A DNA stretch of 64,000 nt from Marilutibacter chinensis (GTDB lineage: Bacteria; Pseudomonadota; Gammaproteobacteria; Xanthomonadales; Xanthomonadaceae). Shown piece after piece: positions 51,795-60,474 of this stretch. Location of the stretch: assembly GCF_021725675.1 (NCBI RefSeq), contig NZ_JAKJPO010000007.1:186001-250000 (forward strand), in the 5' to 3' direction. How positions within the stretch are numbered: the stretch's first letter is position 1; every line of letters begins with the position of its first letter. The notes below the pieces were generated by a model, which saw only the letters and a program-made list of their open reading frames with translations, searched no databases and had not been told where the DNA came from. The position numbers and the translations under genes are program-made.

Positions 51795-54092
51795 TCACCA
51801 GTTCACCGACAGGCTGACGCCGACGTTGCGTCCGGGCGCGGTGTAGCGGTCGAGCGCGCCGCTGCTGGCGAGTGCGCCGACCGGCAGGTCGCCGCCGGCC
51901 CAGTACCTGCGGTCGGCGAGGTTGAAGACACCGGCGTTGACGGTGGTGCCCGGAGCGAAGTTCCAGTGCGCGAGCAGGTCGAGCACGCCGTAGCCCGGAG
52001 TCGCGAACTGGGCGTCCTCGGGCAGGTCGCGCTTGCGCGCGGCGAAGCGGCCGGCCAGCTCCACGCCCCAGTCCTCGCGGTCGTAGGCCAGACCGACGCT
52101 CGCACGCAATGGGTCGATCCCGGCCAGCGGAGTGCCATCGGCACGGTCCTCACCTTCCGACCACGATGCCGCGCCGCGCAGCGACCAGCCCTCCAGCGCC
52201 GGAATGAACGCACCGAACTCGACACCGCCGCTGAATTCGATGCCGTGGATCTCGGCATCGGCAACGTTGCGCGACTGGAACACCATCAGGCCCTGCGGGT
52301 TGAAGCCGATGAAGCTCAGCGACTCGATGAAGTCGTCGTAGCGGTTGTAGTAGGCCGACAGGCTGGCGTAACCCTTGTCGCCGACGAAGCGCAGGCCGGC
52401 CTCGATGCCGTCGCTGGTTTCCGGCTTCAGGTCCGGGTTGGGAATCGCGGTGTAGCCGAACTGCAGATTGGTGAAGCCGAGGTTGACGTCGTTGTACGGC
52501 GGCGCACGGAAGCCGCGCGAGTAGCCGGCGAACAGCGACCAGGCGTCGGCGAAGCGCCAGACCACGCCCAGCTTCGGCGACACGCTGGTCTCGTTCAGAT
52601 CGCTGACCGCGACGCCCGGGTTGTCCTCGGCGAAGATCGAATCGACCTCCGGCTCCAGGCGGTAGTGGTCGATGCGCAGCCCGGGCACCAGGCTGACCCG
52701 GCCGTCGGCGAAACGCATCTCGTCCTGCACGTACAGCGCCGCGGTGGTGGTCTCGCTGTTCGGGAAGTCGCGCACCGGGAACAGGTCCGGCGGCATGAAC
52801 GGCGTGCTGGCGCCGTTCGGGAAGATCACCAGGCCGTCGCGCTTCTGCCGTACGCGGTCGCGCGACAGTTCCAGCCCGTAGGTCAGCGCATGTTCGACCG
52901 CGCCGGTAGCGAAGTCCTTGCGCAGGTTCGCCTGCACGCCGTAGGAGCGCTGGTCGAAGTTGAACGAGCGCTCGCGCACATGCGGGCCGGCGCTGGCAGT
53001 GACGCGCGCCTCGCGGGTGTCCTGGGTGGTCTCGCTGTCCTGGCGGTAGACCTGCAGACGTACGCTGTCGGCGAACGCGGTCTGCAGTGCGTCGGCTTCC
53101 CAGGCCAGCGACACCCGGGCGCGGGTCTGGTGGTCGCTGCCGGTCAGCGAGATGGTGGTCGCCCCGGTGAAAGGCTGGAAGCCGAGCGCCGACAGCACGT
53201 CGGTGTCGGTGTAGTCCTCGTTGCCTTCGACGGTCAGGCGCAGGCGGCTGTCGGCGCCGGTCGCGTACAGCAGCTTCGCCAGCAGGCTGCGGCCGTCGCG
53301 CTCCTGCGGATTGGGCGCTGTGCGGGTGCTGCCGGTGCCGTCGTCGTCGCCCTTGTTCCCGGTTTCCCGGCCCTGGTGGTGGCCGACCGCGACCAGTCCG
53401 CTCCAGCGCTCGCCGGCGAACGCGCTGGTGACGCCGCCGAACAGGCCGTTCCAGTCGCCGTCGTAGCCGAACTTGATGCCGAGGTAGCTGTCCTCGTCGG
53501 CGTCGAAGTAGTCCTCCGGGTCCTTGGTGATGAAGGCGACCACGCCACCGAGCGCGTCCGAACCGTACAGCGCGCTGGACGGGCCGCGCACGACCTCGAC
53601 CGCCTTCAGCGTGTCCAGATCGACGAAGTCGCGGTTGGCATTGGAGTAGCTGCCGATCGAGAACGCGTCCGACACCGGGATGCCGTCGGTCTCCAGGCGC
53701 ACCCGGTTGCCGCCCAGGCCACGGATGCGGATGTCGCCGATCCCGAAGCGCACCGGATCGGAAGTCACGGTGACGCCGGGCTCGTAGCGGAACAGATCCT
53801 TGAGGTCGCGGGTGATGGTCGCATCCATCTCCTCGCGCGAGATCGCCGTGACCGTCGCCGGCACGTCGGCGATCGCGCGCTCGGTGCGGGTTGCGGTGAC
53901 GACGATCCGGTCCATCTCGGTCGCCGAGCCGGCGGCAGTGACGACGGTCGCGGTCGTGGCCGGCTCGTCTCCGGTGTCGAACGCGGCGGCGGAAGCCGGC
54001 AGCGCAGCCATGACCGCCAGCGCCAGCGCGCTCAACGGCGCGATGCGGGAAGCGAGGAATGCAGGAATGGAGCTACGGTGTGGATGCGGCAT
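51795..54092 (-). CDS. TonB-dependent heme/hemoglobin receptor
   Basis: 765 residues. Signal peptide (about 1-36), plug (MDRIVVTATRTERAIADVPATV; VRIRGLGGNRVRLETDGIPVSDAF-like; VEVVRGPSSALYGSDALGGVVAF) and barrel. The heme-receptor signature is present: the FRAP block RGFRAPPYNDVNLGFT followed by the NPDL region (AIPNPDLKPETS), with the conserved residues of HmuR/HemR/HutA receptors. Ends SLSVNW with terminal aromatic Trp. It takes up heme from hemoproteins. The hemP gene and Fur box upstream support iron control. 323 bp separate it from hemP. Confidence 0.93.
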   Translation of the reverse strand: MPHPHRSSIPAFLASRIAPLSALALAVMAALPASAAAFDTGDEPATTATVVTAAGSATEMDRIVVTATRTERAIADVPATVTAISREEMDATITRDLKDLFRYEPGVTVTSDPVRFGIGDIRIRGLGGNRVRLETDGIPVSDAFSIGSYSNANRDFVDLDTLKAVEVVRGPSSALYGSDALGGVVAFITKDPEDYFDADEDSYLGIKFGYDGDWNGLFGGVTSAFAGERWSGLVAVGHHQGRETGNKGDDDGTGSTRTAPNPQERDGRSLLAKLLYATGADSRLRLTVEGNEDYTDTDVLSALGFQPFTGATTISLTGSDHQTRARVSLAWEADALQTAFADSVRLQVYRQDSETTQDTREARVTASAGPHVRERSFNFDQRSYGVQANLRKDFATGAVEHALTYGLELSRDRVRQKRDGLVIFPNGASTPFMPPDLFPVRDFPNSETTTAALYVQDEMRFADGRVSLVPGLRIDHYRLEPEVDSIFAEDNPGVAVSDLNETSVSPKLGVVWRFADAWSLFAGYSRGFRAPPYNDVNLGFTNLQFGYTAIPNPDLKPETSDGIEAGLRFVGDKGYASLSAYYNRYDDFIESLSFIGFNPQGLMVFQSRNVADAEIHGIEFSGGVEFGAFIPALEGWSLRGAASWSEGEDRADGTPLAGIDPLRASVGLAYDREDWGVELAGRFAARKRDLPEDAQFATPGYGVLDLLAHWNFAPGTTVNAGVFNLADRRYWAGGDLPVGALASSGALDRYTAPGRNVGVSLSVNW

Positions 54093-54415
54093 GCTGACGA
54101 CTCGTGATGGAACCGAGGCGGGCTGGCGGCTGCATCTGCATCACAGCGGGCTGGCGACCTGGGTGGAATGGGAGCGCATGCGACGGCAGCGACCGCCATC
54201 GCATGCGGATGAAGAAGTCGCCTGCCATCGCAGATGACAGGCGTCGCCGTCCATGGCGGTTTGCGGCCGGCGCGAGGGAGAGGGCACCCGCCGGCTGCGG
54301 GAAGGAAACGGAGGTGGCACCGTCGCCTCTGACCTGCGGATCCGGACGCGGGTGCAGGCCTCATGCGACGGCGGATCACGACCCGGCGGCGACCGGTGGG
54401 CTCCGCCCGAACGCG
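54093..54415 (-). other. Spacer between hemP and the heme receptor
   Basis: Short open frames here look like shadows with no family pattern. ATGCGACGGC and a near-complement CGCCATCGCAT around 54178-54206 could form a hairpin in the transcript, possibly adjusting expression of the receptor relative to hemP. I see no second promoter or Fur box. Confidence 0.4.
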
Positions 54416-54637
54416 CTACTTGGTCAGGATCAGCTTGTCATTGCGCGTATGGCGCAGGCGGTAGACCTCGTCGCCATGGCGGATCAGCACTTCACGGGTG
54501 CCGCGCAGCAGCGCGTCGCTGTCGAGCAGCGCACCGCGCGGGGGGACCGGCGTGCGGTCGAGCGCTCGCTCGAGGGGGCGGGACGGGAACGGAGCTACAG
54601 CGGCGGACGGGGCGGCGATCGACTGGCGCAAGGACAT
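54416..54637 (-). CDS. hemP: Hemin uptake protein HemP
   Basis: 73 residues, typical of this small family. The conserved C-terminus SDALLRGTREVLIRHGDEVYRLRHTRNDKLILTK is the diagnostic block. The function is not fully settled; HemP is a small regulator or accessory needed for full hemin use in several proteobacteria. A GTG at 54664 would overlap the Fur box, so ATG 54637 is preferred. First gene of the leftward heme cluster hemP, receptor, DUF6607. Confidence 0.92.
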   Translation of the reverse strand: MSLRQSIAAPSAAVAPFPSRPLERALDRTPVPPRGALLDSDALLRGTREVLIRHGDEVYRLRHTRNDKLILTK

Positions 54638-54665
54638 GGTCGTGGCTCGTTCGGGGTGAGTCACA

Positions 54666-54684
54666 AATGATAATAATTCTCATT
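54666..54684 (-). promoter_or_regulatory. Fur box of the heme cluster
   Basis: On the minus strand AATGAGAATTATTATCATT, a good match to the 19-bp Fur consensus, 29 bp before the hemP ATG. Confidence 0.88.
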
Positions 54685-54724
54685 AACGAGTCAAGTGCCA
54701 CGCCCGCCCGGCAGACCCCCTCCT

Positions 54725-54796
54725 CCGCAGGAGCGGCGCAAGCCTCGACCGGGCCCGCCGTTGAATGCCTCATCGCGGCTTGCGCCGCTCCTGCGG
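54725..54796. repeat. Dispersed palindromic repeat, copy 2 (perfect stem)
   Basis: CCGCAGGAGCGGCGCAAGCC (54725-54744) and its exact complement (54777-54796) form a perfect 20-bp stem with a 32-base loop. It lies just after the aldo/keto reductase stop and near the heme Fur box, where it could end transcription from either side. Same family as at 34503 and 60853. Confidence 0.85.
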
Positions 54797-54821
54797 GAGC
54801 TCGGTGCAGCAAGGCCTGGCG

Positions 54822-55793
54822 TTACGCCACCGCCGCCTTGATCCGCTGCCAGCCGGCCTCGTCCACCTGCCCGAGCACGTCCAGCGCCAGCAGGTTCTGC
54901 TGCAGCTGCTCGGTGTGGGAAGCGCCCAGGATCACGCTGGAGACGTGCGGGTTGCGCAGGCACCAGGCGATCGCCAGCGGTGCCGGCGCCTGGTCGAGCT
55001 CGGCCGCCACCCGGGTGAAACGGCGTACCCGCTGCAACCGGTCCTCGCCCCCGCTTCCGAGCAGGTGCTCGCGCAGCCAGCCCATTCCGCTGCCACCCAG
55101 CCGCGCGTCGCCGGGAATGTCCCGGTTGTACTTGCCGGTCAGCAGTCCGGACGCCAGCGGCGACCAGACGGTCGTGCCCATGCCGTATTCGGCGTACAGC
55201 GGCGCGTATTCGAGCTCGACCCGCTCGCGGTGCAGCAGGTTGTATTGCGGCTGCTCCATCGTCGGTGCGTGCAGGTGATGCGCACGGGCGAGCTTGTGCG
55301 CCTCGCGGATCTGCGCGGCCGGCCATTCCGACGTCCCCCAGTACATCACCTTGCCCTGCCGCACCAGCGCGTCCATCGCCTGCACCGTCTCCAGCACCGG
55401 CGTGTCCGGATCCGGACGATGGCAGTAGAACAGGTCGAGGCAGTCGACCCGCAGGCGCCGCAGCGCCGCGTGGCAGGCGTCGGTCAGGTGCTTGCGCGAC
55501 AGCCCCCGCTGGGTCGGCCGCGGATCGGCGACGCTGCCGAAGAAGGCCTTGCTCGACACGCAATAGCCATCGCGCGGCAGGCGCAGGTCGGCGATCACGT
55601 CGCCCATCACCCGCTCGGCCTCGCCGTGCGCGTAGTTCTCGGCGTTGTCGAAGAAGTTGACGCCGTGGTCCCAGGCGCAGGCCACCAGGTTGCGCGCCTG
55701 CGAACGGCCGATCTGCGCGCCGAAGGTGATCCAGGCGCCCAGCGACAGCGCGGACAACTGGAGACCCGAGGATCCGAGGCGGCGGTACTGCAT
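54822..55793 (-). CDS. Aldo/keto reductase
   Basis: 323 residues, NADPH-dependent TIM-barrel oxidoreductase. The catalytic tetrad is in NFFDNAENYAHGEAERVMG (Asp, Tyr), CVSSKAFF (Lys) and LFYCHRPD (His). The overall pattern, including WGTSEWPAAQIREA and VSSVILGASHTEQL, is that of the AKR family 6/14 (potassium-channel beta subunit / YghZ-like) members. Physiological substrate unknown; methylglyoxal and other aldehydes are used by relatives. The ATG at 55793 with a GGAG site is the family start. Divergent from the Mn riboswitch region. Confidence 0.93.
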   Translation of the reverse strand: MQYRRLGSSGLQLSALSLGAWITFGAQIGRSQARNLVACAWDHGVNFFDNAENYAHGEAERVMGDVIADLRLPRDGYCVSSKAFFGSVADPRPTQRGLSRKHLTDACHAALRRLRVDCLDLFYCHRPDPDTPVLETVQAMDALVRQGKVMYWGTSEWPAAQIREAHKLARAHHLHAPTMEQPQYNLLHRERVELEYAPLYAEYGMGTTVWSPLASGLLTGKYNRDIPGDARLGGSGMGWLREHLLGSGGEDRLQRVRRFTRVAAELDQAPAPLAIAWCLRNPHVSSVILGASHTEQLQQNLLALDVLGQVDEAGWQRIKAAVA

Positions 55794-55899
55794 GGGAAGA
55801 CTCCGGTGGCGGGAACGGGACGGTACCGGCGGCGCCACGGCGCTGAACCGGTCCGGTGACGCCGCCAGTGTATCGGCCCGTTGTGCCGGTGAAGGCGGC

Positions 55900-55905
55900 T
55901 ACAAT
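55900..55905 (+). promoter_or_regulatory. -10 box upstream of the manganese riboswitch
   Basis: TACAAT (55900-55905), about 7 bp before the inferred 5' end of the riboswitch. The -35 at proper spacing is poor (TTGTGC at 55881 is too close). Confidence 0.55.
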
Positions 55906-55911
55906 GCGCAT

Positions 55912-56045
55912 GCTCTTCCTCCGGGGAGTAGCCCCTGCGCCGGACCCGCGGTCCGCGTGGCGCGTGCGTCAACACACTTGGCCGGCAGGCCATGGCGCAT
56001 GCAGGCCCGAAGTCGACGGGCCCGGGCGAGACCGAAGGCAGGCGT
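55912..56045 (+). promoter_or_regulatory. yybP-ykoY manganese riboswitch
   Basis: The conserved blocks of the yybP-ykoY class appear in order: GGGGAGTAGCCCC (55923-55935), CGTCAACACACTTGGCC (55967-55983) and GGGCGAGACCGAAGGCA (56024-56040). This class binds Mn2+ and commonly precedes Mn exporters. Downstream, a CCCGGGCCGGGC segment (about 56054-56066) can pair with GCCCGGCCCCGG (about 56097-56108) directly beside the ribosome site GGAG, which suggests control of translation. Presumed ON switch: more Mn2+, more exporter. Confidence 0.88.
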
Positions 56046-56115
56046 TGCGCGTACCCGGGCCGGGCCGCGTGACGTCGGCCTTCGCGCCTCGCGAATGCCC
56101 GGCCCCGGAGTCGAA

Positions 56116-56703
56116 ATGGATACCCTGCCCCTTTCCACCACGCTGCTGTCGACCGGCACGGTCGCACTCGCCGAGATCGGCGACAAGACCCAGTTGCTCG
56201 CCCTGATGCTGGCGGCCCGCTTCCGCCGGCCCTGGCCGATCGTCGCCGGCATCCTGGTCGCGACCCTGCTGAACCATGCCGCCGCGGCGTGGATCGGCAT
56301 GGCGGCGGCGTCCTGGCTGCGTCCGGACGTCCTGCAATGGATCGTCGCCGCCAGTTTCCTCGCGGTGGCCCTGTGGACGCTCAAGCCGGACAAGCTCGAC
56401 GACGACGAACCCCTTCCGGCCCGCGGCGCCTTCGTCGCCACCACGATCGCCTTCTTCCTCGCCGAGATCGGCGACAAGACCCAGTTGGCGACCGTGCTGC
56501 TCGCCGCCAGGTACTCGCCGCTCTGGGAGGTGGTCGCCGGGACGACCCTCGGCATGCTGGCGGCCAACGTGCCGGTGGTCGCGCTGGGCAGTCGCTTCGC
56601 CACCCGCCTGCCGCTGCGGGCCGCACGCATCGCCGCGGCGGCCGTGTTCCTGGCGCTGGCCGCGTGGGCGCTGTGGAGCGCTGTCTGGGCCCCGGCACCC
56701 TGA
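56116..56703 (+). CDS. GDT1/TMEM165 (UPF0016) family manganese exporter
   Basis: 195 residues, about six membrane helices in two homologous halves. Each half has the family signature EIGDKTQ (Glu20-Gly22-Asp23-Lys24-Thr25 and Glu117-Gly119-Asp120-Lys121-Thr122), which forms the cation site. Relatives (MneA, Gdt1) export Mn2+ or exchange Ca2+/Mn2+ for protons. The Mn riboswitch in its leader strongly supports a manganese-efflux role here. ATG 56116 with GGAG 9 nt upstream. Confidence 0.93.
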   Translation: MDTLPLSTTLLSTGTVALAEIGDKTQLLALMLAARFRRPWPIVAGILVATLLNHAAAAWIGMAAASWLRPDVLQWIVAASFLAVALWTLKPDKLDDDEPLPARGAFVATTIAFFLAEIGDKTQLATVLLAARYSPLWEVVAGTTLGMLAANVPVVALGSRFATRLPLRAARIAAAAVFLALAAWALWSAVWAPAP

Positions 56704-56759
56704 GGACGGGTTCCCGGCACAGGCCCGCGTTATCCTTCGCCGGTCAGCGGGGAACGGAC

Positions 56760-57896
56760 ATGCTCGCAACCGACAGTGGATTGAAGGCCATCGTCTCGTC
56801 GCTGCTGTCGCGGCCGGACGAGATCATGCTCGAGATCGGCGCCAGCGGCGAGCTGGCGGTCGCACGGCTGCGTGCGGTCATCGCCGGCGTCCTGCTGCTG
56901 CTGCCGCTGGCCAACATGCTGGCCGGCGGCAGCATCGATGAAAACCTGATCGGCCTGGCCGGCGCGGTGATCATCAACATCCTCGCCCAGGTCTGGCTCG
57001 CGCTGTCGCGCCGCCGCCGCCACTATCGCTGGCTGCCGTTCGTGACCACCGTGTTCGACGTCAGCGTGGCCACCCTGGTGCTGGTGCTGCTGGCGTCCCA
57101 CCATCTGCCCGCCGCGCTCAACAGCCTGATCGTCTGGTGCGGCTACCTTCTGGCGATCCTGCTGACCGCATTGCGCAGCGACGGCCGGGTGACCCTGCTC
57201 GCCGGCGCCACCGCGATGGTCCAGTACGGGCTGCTGATCCTCGCCGTGTTCGCCGTCGCGAAGTCGCCGGAGGAACTGATCTCCATCGACTACGGCACGG
57301 TCACCGCGGCCAGCCAGTGGCAGCGGCTGATCCTGCTGGCCGTCGCCACCGTGATCACCGCGATGGTGGTCTACCGGATGCAGCAGCTGGTGCAGATGTC
57401 CGGCACCGACGGCCTGACCGGGCTGCCCAACCGCACCTGGCTGATCCACCGCATGCCGCGCCTGTTCGAGGCCGCCGACAGCGAGAACAGCAGCCTGACC
57501 GTCGCGCTGATCAATCTCGACGGATTCCGCCAGCTCAATGACGAGCTCGGCCACGGCGGTGCCGACCGCGCGCTGCAGCACCTGGTCGCGCTGCTCAACG
57601 GGCTGGCCGATTCCGGCGAGTGGCTGGCGCGCGTCCGCGGCGACGAGTTCGTGCTGGTGCTCCGCAAGCCGATCGGCACCGCATGGGAGCGGGTCGACGC
57701 CGTCCGACGGATCGTCGCCGACCACAGCTTCGAACCCGATCGCAGCAGCGTCGCGATACGCATGAGCTTCAGCGCCGGGCTGGCCTGCTATCCGCATGAC
57801 GGCCGCAGCCTGTCGGCCCTGCTGCGTCGCGCCGACCGGCGCCTGCAGATGGCAAAGCGCGGCGGCCGCAACCGCGTCGTCCTGCGCGAGGAGTGA
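56760..57896 (+). CDS. Membrane GGDEF-domain protein (RGDEF variant)
   Basis: 378 residues: five or six membrane helices (about 35-210) then a GGDEF domain from about 215. The motif is RGDEF (293-297), a variant at position 1; the metal/substrate residues INLDGFRQLND are otherwise typical, so cyclase activity is plausible. The allosteric I-site RxxD is absent (the corresponding residues before RGDEF read SGEW). Predicted c-di-GMP synthase responding to a membrane-sensed signal of unknown nature. ATG 56760; the frame is open upstream but not homologous. 57 bp after the Mn exporter gene. Confidence 0.88.
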   Translation: MLATDSGLKAIVSSLLSRPDEIMLEIGASGELAVARLRAVIAGVLLLLPLANMLAGGSIDENLIGLAGAVIINILAQVWLALSRRRRHYRWLPFVTTVFDVSVATLVLVLLASHHLPAALNSLIVWCGYLLAILLTALRSDGRVTLLAGATAMVQYGLLILAVFAVAKSPEELISIDYGTVTAASQWQRLILLAVATVITAMVVYRMQQLVQMSGTDGLTGLPNRTWLIHRMPRLFEAADSENSSLTVALINLDGFRQLNDELGHGGADRALQHLVALLNGLADSGEWLARVRGDEFVLVLRKPIGTAWERVDAVRRIVADHSFEPDRSSVAIRMSFSAGLACYPHDGRSLSALLRRADRRLQMAKRGGRNRVVLREE

Positions 57897-58074
57897 GGAG
57901 CCGGCCGACAGGGCCGACCGGAATCGCCCTGGCCGCGGATCCGTCGTCAACAGGTCCACGGTCGCGCCGTGCGGTGGCGGGAGCGGCCATCCAAGGTGCG
58001 TTTTTCAAGCCCCGCCAACCTGCTAGGCTGCAGCCTCGTTTGGATGGGCCAAGGCGGCCGCAGGGGAGAATCGA

Positions 58075-59370
58075 GTGGAAATACTGACCCGGATCGGGTT
58101 CGGCCTGTTCGGCCTGGCCGTGCTGCTCGCCATTGCCTGGGTGTTCTCGAACAACCGCAAGGCGATCGACTGGCGGTTGATCGGCCTCGGCCTGGGACTG
58201 CAGCTGCTGATCGCCGGGTTCGTGCTGCTGACGCCGTGGGGCGCGAGCGTGTTCGACGCGCTGTCCAGCGGTTTCGTCAAGCTGCTGGGCTTCACGACGG
58301 AAGGCGCCCGTTTCATCTTCGGCGACTTCACCGACCCGGAGAAATTCGGTTTCGTGTTCGCGTTCCAGGTGCTGCCGACGATCATCTTCTTCGCCAGCTT
58401 CATGAGCGTGCTCTATCACCTGGGGGTGATGCAGAAGGTCGTGCAGGGCATGGCCTGGGTGATCACCAAGCTGATGCCGGTATCGGGTGCGGAGACCCTG
58501 TCGGTCTGCGCCAATGCCTTCATCGGCCAGACCGAGTCGCCGCTGGTGGTCAAGCCCTACATCTCGAAGATGACCGAGTCCGAGTTGCTGACCCTGATGG
58601 TCGGCGGGATGGCGACGATCGCCGGCGGCGTGCTCGGCGCCTACGTGATGCTGCTGGGCGGCGGCGACGCGGCGCAGCAGGCGTTCTACGCCAAGCACCT
58701 GATCACCGCCAGCATCATGGCCGCGCCGGCGACCCTGGTGATCAGCAAGATGCTGGTGCCCGAGACCGCGACCCCGTTGACCCTGGGCACGGTGCGGATG
58801 GGCGTGGAGAAGACCACCACCAACGTGATCGATGCCGCCGCCGCCGGCGCCGCCGACGGCCTCAAGCTGGCGCTGAACGTCGGCGCGATGCTGCTGGCCT
58901 TCATCGCCCTGATCGCGCTGATCAACGCTCCGCTGCAGTGGCTGGGACAGATCACCGGTCTGCAGGACTGGCTGGGCCGCCCGACCGACCTGTCGACCCT
59001 GCTCGGGTACGCGCTTTCGCCGCTGGCCTGGGCGATCGGCGTGCCGTGGCAGGACGCCACCACCATCGGCGGCCTGATCGGCACCAAGGTCGTGCTCAAC
59101 GAGTTCGTCGCCTACGTGCAGTTGGGCGAGATCCTGCGCGGCAACGTCGAGGGCGTGACCCTGACCGACCAGGGCCGGCTGATCGCGACCTACGCACTGT
59201 GCGGCTTCGCCAACTTCAGCTCGATCGCGATCCAGATCGGCGGCATCGGAGGGATCGCCCCGGACCGTCGCCACGACCTGGCCCGGTTCGGGCTGCGCGC
59301 GGTGCTGGGCGGCTCGATCGCAACCCTGATGACGGCGACCATCGCCGGCGTGCTGACCCATTTCGCCTGA
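58075..59370 (+). CDS. Concentrative nucleoside transporter (NupC/CNT family)
   Basis: 431 residues, about ten membrane segments. CNT signatures: GFVFAFQVLPTIIFFASFMSVLYHLGVMQ, GQTESPLVVKPYISKMTESEL, GGMATIAGGVLGAYVMLLGG, and ANFSSIAIQIGGIGG. It imports nucleosides with H+ or Na+. Start is GTG 58075 with a GGGGAG site. Its stop is 1 bp before the sugar kinase ATG, so the two are an operon; together they could take up a nucleoside and phosphorylate the ribose released from it (inference). Confidence 0.95.
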   Translation: MEILTRIGFGLFGLAVLLAIAWVFSNNRKAIDWRLIGLGLGLQLLIAGFVLLTPWGASVFDALSSGFVKLLGFTTEGARFIFGDFTDPEKFGFVFAFQVLPTIIFFASFMSVLYHLGVMQKVVQGMAWVITKLMPVSGAETLSVCANAFIGQTESPLVVKPYISKMTESELLTLMVGGMATIAGGVLGAYVMLLGGGDAAQQAFYAKHLITASIMAAPATLVISKMLVPETATPLTLGTVRMGVEKTTTNVIDAAAAGAADGLKLALNVGAMLLAFIALIALINAPLQWLGQITGLQDWLGRPTDLSTLLGYALSPLAWAIGVPWQDATTIGGLIGTKVVLNEFVAYVQLGEILRGNVEGVTLTDQGRLIATYALCGFANFSSIAIQIGGIGGIAPDRRHDLARFGLRAVLGGSIATLMTATIAGVLTHFA

Positions 59371-59371
59371 G

Positions 59372-60382
59372 ATGCCGCAGATGGCGAAGGGCGTGATCGT
59401 CGTCGGCTCCTTCAATGTCGACCATGTGTGGTCGGTCGCTACGCTGCCGCGGCCCGGCGAGACCCTGGCCGGCGAGTACCGCAGCGGACCCGGAGGCAAG
59501 GGCTTCAACCAGGCGGTCGCAGCGGCGCGCTCCGGCGCGGCTGTGCGCTTCGCCTGTGCGCTGGGCGACGATGCCGGCGGCCAGCTCGCGCGCGGTCTGG
59601 CAGCGGCCGACGGCATCGAGCTGCATGCGCTGGACAGCAGCGCGCCGACCGGCACGGCCGGCATCTATGTCGACCGGGAGGGCCGCAACTCGATCGTGAT
59701 CGGTCCCGGCGCCAACGCTATGCTGTCGGCCGCGCACGTTCGCGGACTGGGTAGCTGCCTGGCGGAGGCCGGGGTGGTGCTGGCCCAGCTCGAGTCGCCT
59801 GCGGAGGCGATCCGCGAGGCGTTCGCGCTCGCCCGCGACCATGGCGCCGTCACCCTGCTCAATCCCGCCCCCGCCGATGCCGAAGTGCCGCCGGAACTGT
59901 GGGCGCTGACCGATCTGGCCACGCCCAACGAAACCGAATTCTGCACGCAGCTGCAGCGACTGCGCGTTGCCGCCGATCCGGCCACCGTGGCCGGCTTGGC
60001 GGACGCGGAACTGCACGCGCTGTGCCGCCGCCTGCTACCGCATGGCACCGTCGTGGTCACCCTCGGCGCCGCCGGCTGCTTCGTCTCGCATGCGCCCGGA
60101 TCCCTGCGTGGCGATCGGGCCGCCTGCTACCGCCAGCCGGCGCCGCGCGTGGATGCGATCGACACCATCGGCGCGGGCGACGCCTTCAACGGCGCGTTGG
60201 CGGCGGCGCTGGCGCTCGCTCCCGGAGCGTCTTTCGCCGGCCACGCCGCCCGGGCGGTGCATTACGCGGCGCTGTCGACCGAACGGCGCGGCGCGGCGGC
60301 CGCAATGCCACGGGCGCACGAACTCACCGGACGCTTCGGGGATTTCAGCGACAACGACCGGAGCCCCTTACCGATTCCATGA
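59372..60382 (+). CDS. Ribokinase-family (PfkB) sugar kinase
   Basis: 336 residues. PfkB family: SGPGGKGFNQAVAAAR (signature 1) and DTIGAGDAFNGALAAALA (signature 2, with the catalytic Asp in GAGD). Overall similarity to ribokinase (GSFNVDHVWSV start; TPNETE middle) is good. Converts ribose or a related sugar to the 5-phosphate with ATP. Start ATG 59372 is 1 bp after the nupC stop; a second ATG at 59381 is possible. Confidence 0.9.
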   Translation: MPQMAKGVIVVGSFNVDHVWSVATLPRPGETLAGEYRSGPGGKGFNQAVAAARSGAAVRFACALGDDAGGQLARGLAAADGIELHALDSSAPTGTAGIYVDREGRNSIVIGPGANAMLSAAHVRGLGSCLAEAGVVLAQLESPAEAIREAFALARDHGAVTLLNPAPADAEVPPELWALTDLATPNETEFCTQLQRLRVAADPATVAGLADAELHALCRRLLPHGTVVVTLGAAGCFVSHAPGSLRGDRAACYRQPAPRVDAIDTIGAGDAFNGALAAALALAPGASFAGHAARAVHYAALSTERRGAAAAMPRAHELTGRFGDFSDNDRSPLPIP

Positions 60383-60474
60383 CGGGGCCGTGACTCCGCA
60401 CTAACAACTCCTGCCCTAGGCTCCGGGTGAAAATCTCAATTTTGAGACTTTCATCACATATTTGGAGCGCAGGC

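Noticed and set aside
51582-54107. 841-codon plus-strand frame antisense to the heme receptor
   Set aside because: Same reasoning as above; Val/Ala/Gly-rich with no domain.
54032-54379. 115-codon minus-strand frame in the hemP-receptor spacer
   Set aside because: Overlaps the receptor start, His/Arg/Pro-rich, no ribosome site and no homology pattern.
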